Assembly: GCF_020921035.1 (NCBI RefSeq) | Contig: NC_063157.1 | Coordinates: 2,356,001-2,420,000, forward strand | DNA: 64,000 nt | Direction: 5' to 3' | DNA from: Rhodamnia argentea | Taxonomy: Eukaryota; Streptophyta; Magnoliopsida; Myrtales; Myrtaceae | Translations under genes and position numbers: made by a program | Shown here: in pieces, positions 60,901-64,000 of the stretch | Position numbering within the stretch: position 1 is the first letter of the stretch | Layout: the number at the start of each line of letters is the position of its first letter | The notes under the pieces: generated by a model | What the model saw: only the letters and a program-made list of their open reading frames with translations | Databases searched by the model: none | Told to the model about the DNA's origin: nothing

Positions 60901-62832
60901 GATGCAAATGACCAACGCCTCCCAAATGATCAATCTTGAAAAGGATCCGCACGCTGCATTTGCATTAATCATCGATGGTAAAAGTCTCACTTATGCTTTA
61001 GAAGATGACATGAAGCATCAGTTCCTCAGATTAGCAGTTGATTGCGCGTCAGTCATATGCTGTCGTGTCTCTCCGAAACAGAAAGCGCTGGTAGGTTTTC
61101 TCTATGCTTCTAATGATTGGAATTTTCTGTAGACATTCTTCTATTTTCATGCATTAAGGTAGATGTTATTATCATGGACTAAATATTTTCCTTCTGTACT
61201 TCAACCATTCAAATATTGGTGGCAGGTGACAAGGTTGGTCAAAGAAGGAACTGGAAAAACCACTTTAGCGATTGGTGATGGTGCCAATGATGTTGGAATG
61301 ATTCAAGAAGCCGATATTGGAGTAGGGATTAGTGGGGTTGAAGGTATGCAGGTTAGTAACTCTTTTTGCATTATACTTTTTCTTGTTTTCTCGATTAATG
61401 AGAAGGAGATGCTTATCCTCACGATGTTTCCCCTTTCCAACTTGTCTTGTCATGTCGCCATTCTTTGAGATATAGAGGGTCGTGTCAATTTGTCTTCTTC
61501 AGTCTCAGCTTGAGTTCTCACATCACTCGATAGGTACCATCCTGGTGGATGTTATGTTGAACTTATGGCCTGAAAAATGTTGCAGGCAGTCATGGCTAGT
61601 GATTTTGCTATCGCCCAGTTTCGGTTTCTGGAAAGACTTTTGGTAGTCCATGGGCACTGGTGCTACAAGAGGATCACTCATATGGTACCTGAGCTTTTTC
61701 ACATACATTCTCTCGTATTCCACTGAATATACCATGAGTGTAACCAAAAGGAAAGCATCACACACGCATGATGACGCATGAGAAGTGTAAGTTTCACCGG
61801 TTCCTATATTCCTCTTTTGACTGGAACTGTCATCTCTTCAGATATGCTATTTCTTCTACAAAAACATAGCATTCGGCTTGACCTTCTTCTACTTCGAGGC
61901 TGTCACGGGCTTCTCGGGACAATCCATTTATGACGATTGGTACATGATTCTCTTCAATGTCTTCGTCACGTCAATTCCCGTCATTTCGCTTGGCGTATTT
62001 GAACAAGACGTCTCCTCAGAAATCTGCTTACAGGTTAGGCTATCAAAAAGCGTTTTGAAAGTTCCTAGTGTTATAGATGACTTTATGCAGATCTCTTTTC
62101 TTTTCCTCCTTTTTGTTTTTCACGCTCCTGCTAATGTGCGTATTACTCTGCTTCTAGTTTCCGGCTCTGTATCAACAAGGGCCTCGAAATTTGTTCTTCA
62201 ACTGGCAGAATATACTAGGAATGATGTTCAATGGCCTAATTGCTTCGATAATCATCTTCTTGTTCAATGTCCTCCTCTTCGCCGAGCAAGCGTTCCGCAG
62301 CGGAGGGCAGACTGCAGACATGGCGGTCATGGGGACCTCTATGTTCACTTGCGTAGTTTGGGTGGTGAACTGCCAGATCGCCCTCTCGATGAGCCACTTC
62401 ACTTGGTTCCAGCATATCTTCATATGGGGAAGCATCGCCCTCTGGTACTTGTCCCTCTTCGTCTATGGCATGCTTTCCCCGGAGTACACAGGCAATGTCT
62501 ACCAAATCCTTGTCGAAGTCCTGAGCCCGTCAGTGGGCTTCTGGTGGATCGTCCTTGTGGTCACGGTCACCTGCAATCTGTTCTACTTCCTTCACATATC
62601 GATCCAACGGTGTTTCTACCCGATGGATCACCACATCATCCAGGAGATCAAGTACTCCAAGAAGGACGTTGAGGACAAGCACATGTGGACCCGGGAGCGG
62701 TCGAAGGCGAGGCAGGAGACCAAGATCGGTTTCACTGCCCGTGTGGAGGCAAAGATCAGGCATTTGAAAGGGAAGCTGCAGAAGAGGCAGTCAATCCTCG
62801 GAATGCATTGTGCAGTAGCCACATCACGATGA
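57973..62832 (+). CDS. ALA: P4-type phospholipid-transporting ATPase (flippase, ALA4-7 type)
   Basis: Ten exons, GT-AG, give 1214 aa: 57973-59753, 59849-59959, 60106-60382, 60474-60562, 60703-60787, 60881-61090, 61226-61351, 61586-61684, 61842-62033 and 62158-62832. P4-ATPases use ATP to move phospholipids to the cytosolic leaflet, with an ALIS beta subunit, at the plasma membrane and endomembranes. The actuator loop has DGETNLK (D198). The phosphorylated aspartate is D425 in DKTGTLT. The nucleotide domain has [15 protein letters not shown], and the hinge GDGANDVGM (868-876). Membrane pairs lie around 75-125, 300-385 and in the last 300 residues. The N-terminus ([20 protein letters not shown]) and the tail ([20 protein letters not shown]) place it with Arabidopsis ALA4-ALA7. 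Length is normal. The very large first exon followed by small ones is usual for this group. No defect is seen in catalytic residues. Confidence 0.96.
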
Positions 62833-64000
62833 GAGGAAAGACAATAGATCAAGCAGGCAATCGACATCCTCGGACTGTTCATCCGCCGATTCGGCTTGAT
62901 CGTATTATCTGCAATACACAGTTAGCATAACGGGAGATACCGGCTTGACGAGGAAACACAGTTGATAGGAAAATCAATAGACCGCCTGCTGTATAGGCAC
63001 ATTTTTTAACCTGCTGCTTAATTTCTAGAACAATGTGGCTTGTTCAACTCGATTTCGCATTTGAAAGGAACGTTGAATCGACCCTCTGGCAAGCCATCAA
63101 AGCCAAATATAATTGAATGTTTCAACAAGTAGAAGTTGATTTTTTTTTTTTCAGGGAGTAGTCTCGAAATGCTTTTGAATGCTCCAGCAAATTGAGGAAT
63201 AATTATTAAATCAGTTCTAAACATATTATACGAATGTCAATTCAGTCATAAATTTTTCGAGTTTGTAAATATAGTCGTTAACTTTTGCGCGAAATTTCAA
63301 TAGTCTTTTCAGTCAATTACTATCGCTGATGTGGCGTCCAATCAATGCTGACCTTCTCATGTACGTGGATATCTCTACTTAAAACGATGTTCTACATAGA
63401 CTGCCATGTTAGTGAGCAATTGGCTGAAATGATTACCTTGGAAATTTTCCAAACCATCATGGTGGACATTTTTAGGGTCTGTATAGTAACACTTCGGAAA
63501 CGCGTATGGTAAAAAATTGTTCCAAAAGTGTTCCGGAGAACACTTTTGAGAAACAAAAACACTTTTGGAGCAAAAATGAAAAACAACAAAAACTTGTTTC
63601 TGAATTTTGGAATACTTTTTAGAAACAACTTGAGGGCGAGTTTGTCCAAGCCACCACCGCTCACCATCGTCGGCGAGGAGTTGAAGCAATCACGGCGGTC
63701 GCCGGTCGTCGGCCGCCGACGCAGCTGCTGCCGCTGCCGCTGCCATTGCCGCCGGTTGTAGATCATTCTTTTTGATAAAAAAAGTTTTTTTTTTGTACTT
63801 ACCAAACGCTTTTCTATTCCCAAAAATCGTAGCCGGGAATAGAAACACAAAAAAATGTTTATATTCCAAATATATTCCTAGGAACGGAAACGTTACCATA
63901 CGGACATTTAATCTCCCATATTGAGCAATTGGCCGGAAGAATTACGAACGGCTTAGGACTATAATAATAATGAAAAATTTAGAATTAAGTTGACATCTGT
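62833..64000. other. 3' flank of the P4-ATPase gene and repeats
   Basis: The first 150-300 bases are the probable 3' UTR. Bases about 63190-63420 resemble the units of the MITE at 933-1549 ('tcaattcagtcataaa'). A foldback-like unit follows at 63490-63900. No further gene is visible before the end of the window. Confidence 0.5.
63490..63900. mobile_element. Foldback-like MITE
   Basis: The left arm has gtatggtaaaaaattgttcc and the right arm, inverted, reads gtatggtaacgtttccgttc, an imperfect inverted repeat. The centre (63630-63760) is GC-rich with GCC/GCT repeats and is unlike the flanks. Small frames across it are low-complexity. Borders approximate; similar arm motifs occur near 700-870. 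Confidence 0.45.

Noticed and set aside
1..64000. CRISPR arrays, bacterial operons, phage or viral genes, organelle insertions
   Set aside because: None seen. Spaced palindromic repeats, Shine-Dalgarno gene strings and chloroplast or mitochondrial coding sequence are all absent on reading.
1..64000. tRNA genes and known plant microRNA precursors
   Set aside because: I looked for box A/B pairs with a cloverleaf and for common miRNA sequences (such as the miR156, 159, 164, 166, 167, 172 and 395 types) and found no convincing match by eye; a covariance-model scan was not possible.

Overview
The window is nuclear DNA from a flowering plant, most likely a woody eudicot. It holds six or seven widely spaced genes, most with several introns. 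Six carry plant-specific or plant-typical signatures: an INDETERMINATE-domain zinc-finger factor, a NAP1 ending in CKQQ, a plant two-RRM glycine-rich protein, an IQM protein, an ALA flippase and a small plant-type protein. There is no operon structure or bacterial signal. The abundant GA/CT microsatellites and repeats would fit a Myrtaceae genome, but that is only a guess.

Layout. 1-5005 is AT-rich intergenic DNA with an intact Mutator-type MITE (933-1549). 5006-7534 (-) is a three-exon IDD transcription factor. 8640-12530 is a rearranged block: a segmental duplication, a hAT-like insertion present in only one copy, a 186-bp tandem array derived from the N-terminus of a GATA factor, an RNase H fragment inserted in that array, and a Cassandra-type TRIM fragment with 5S rRNA sequence. 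12530-20789 is gene-free repeat-rich DNA. 20790-25110 (-) is a 12-exon NAP1 histone chaperone with a GC-AG intron and an 18-nt micro-exon. 27848-30606 (-) is a six-exon two-RRM protein with a retroposon in intron 2. 35887-40628 (+) is a ten-exon SurE-type phosphatase. 43591-46336 (-) is an eight-exon IQM calmodulin-binding protein with an intron in its 5' UTR. 52733-53472 (+) is a small two-exon protein of unknown function. 57973-62832 (+) is a ten-exon P4-ATPase of the ALA4-7 type.

I reassembled every gene model by hand from splice sites, and each joined CDS is in frame to a single stop: 588, 394, 405, 382, 493, 93 and 1214 aa. The genes do not form a pathway; their neighbourhood looks incidental.

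The most unusual signal lies between genes. At least four sites (32.2, 33.8, 34.5 and 55.3 kb, plus a weaker one at 47.4 kb) show a target-site duplication of 10-16 bp around little more than a poly(A) tract, several preceded by GACC or GGACC. A longer LINE-like fragment at 50.0 kb ends in the same GACC-A(n). They look like retroposition events that stopped almost as soon as they began.
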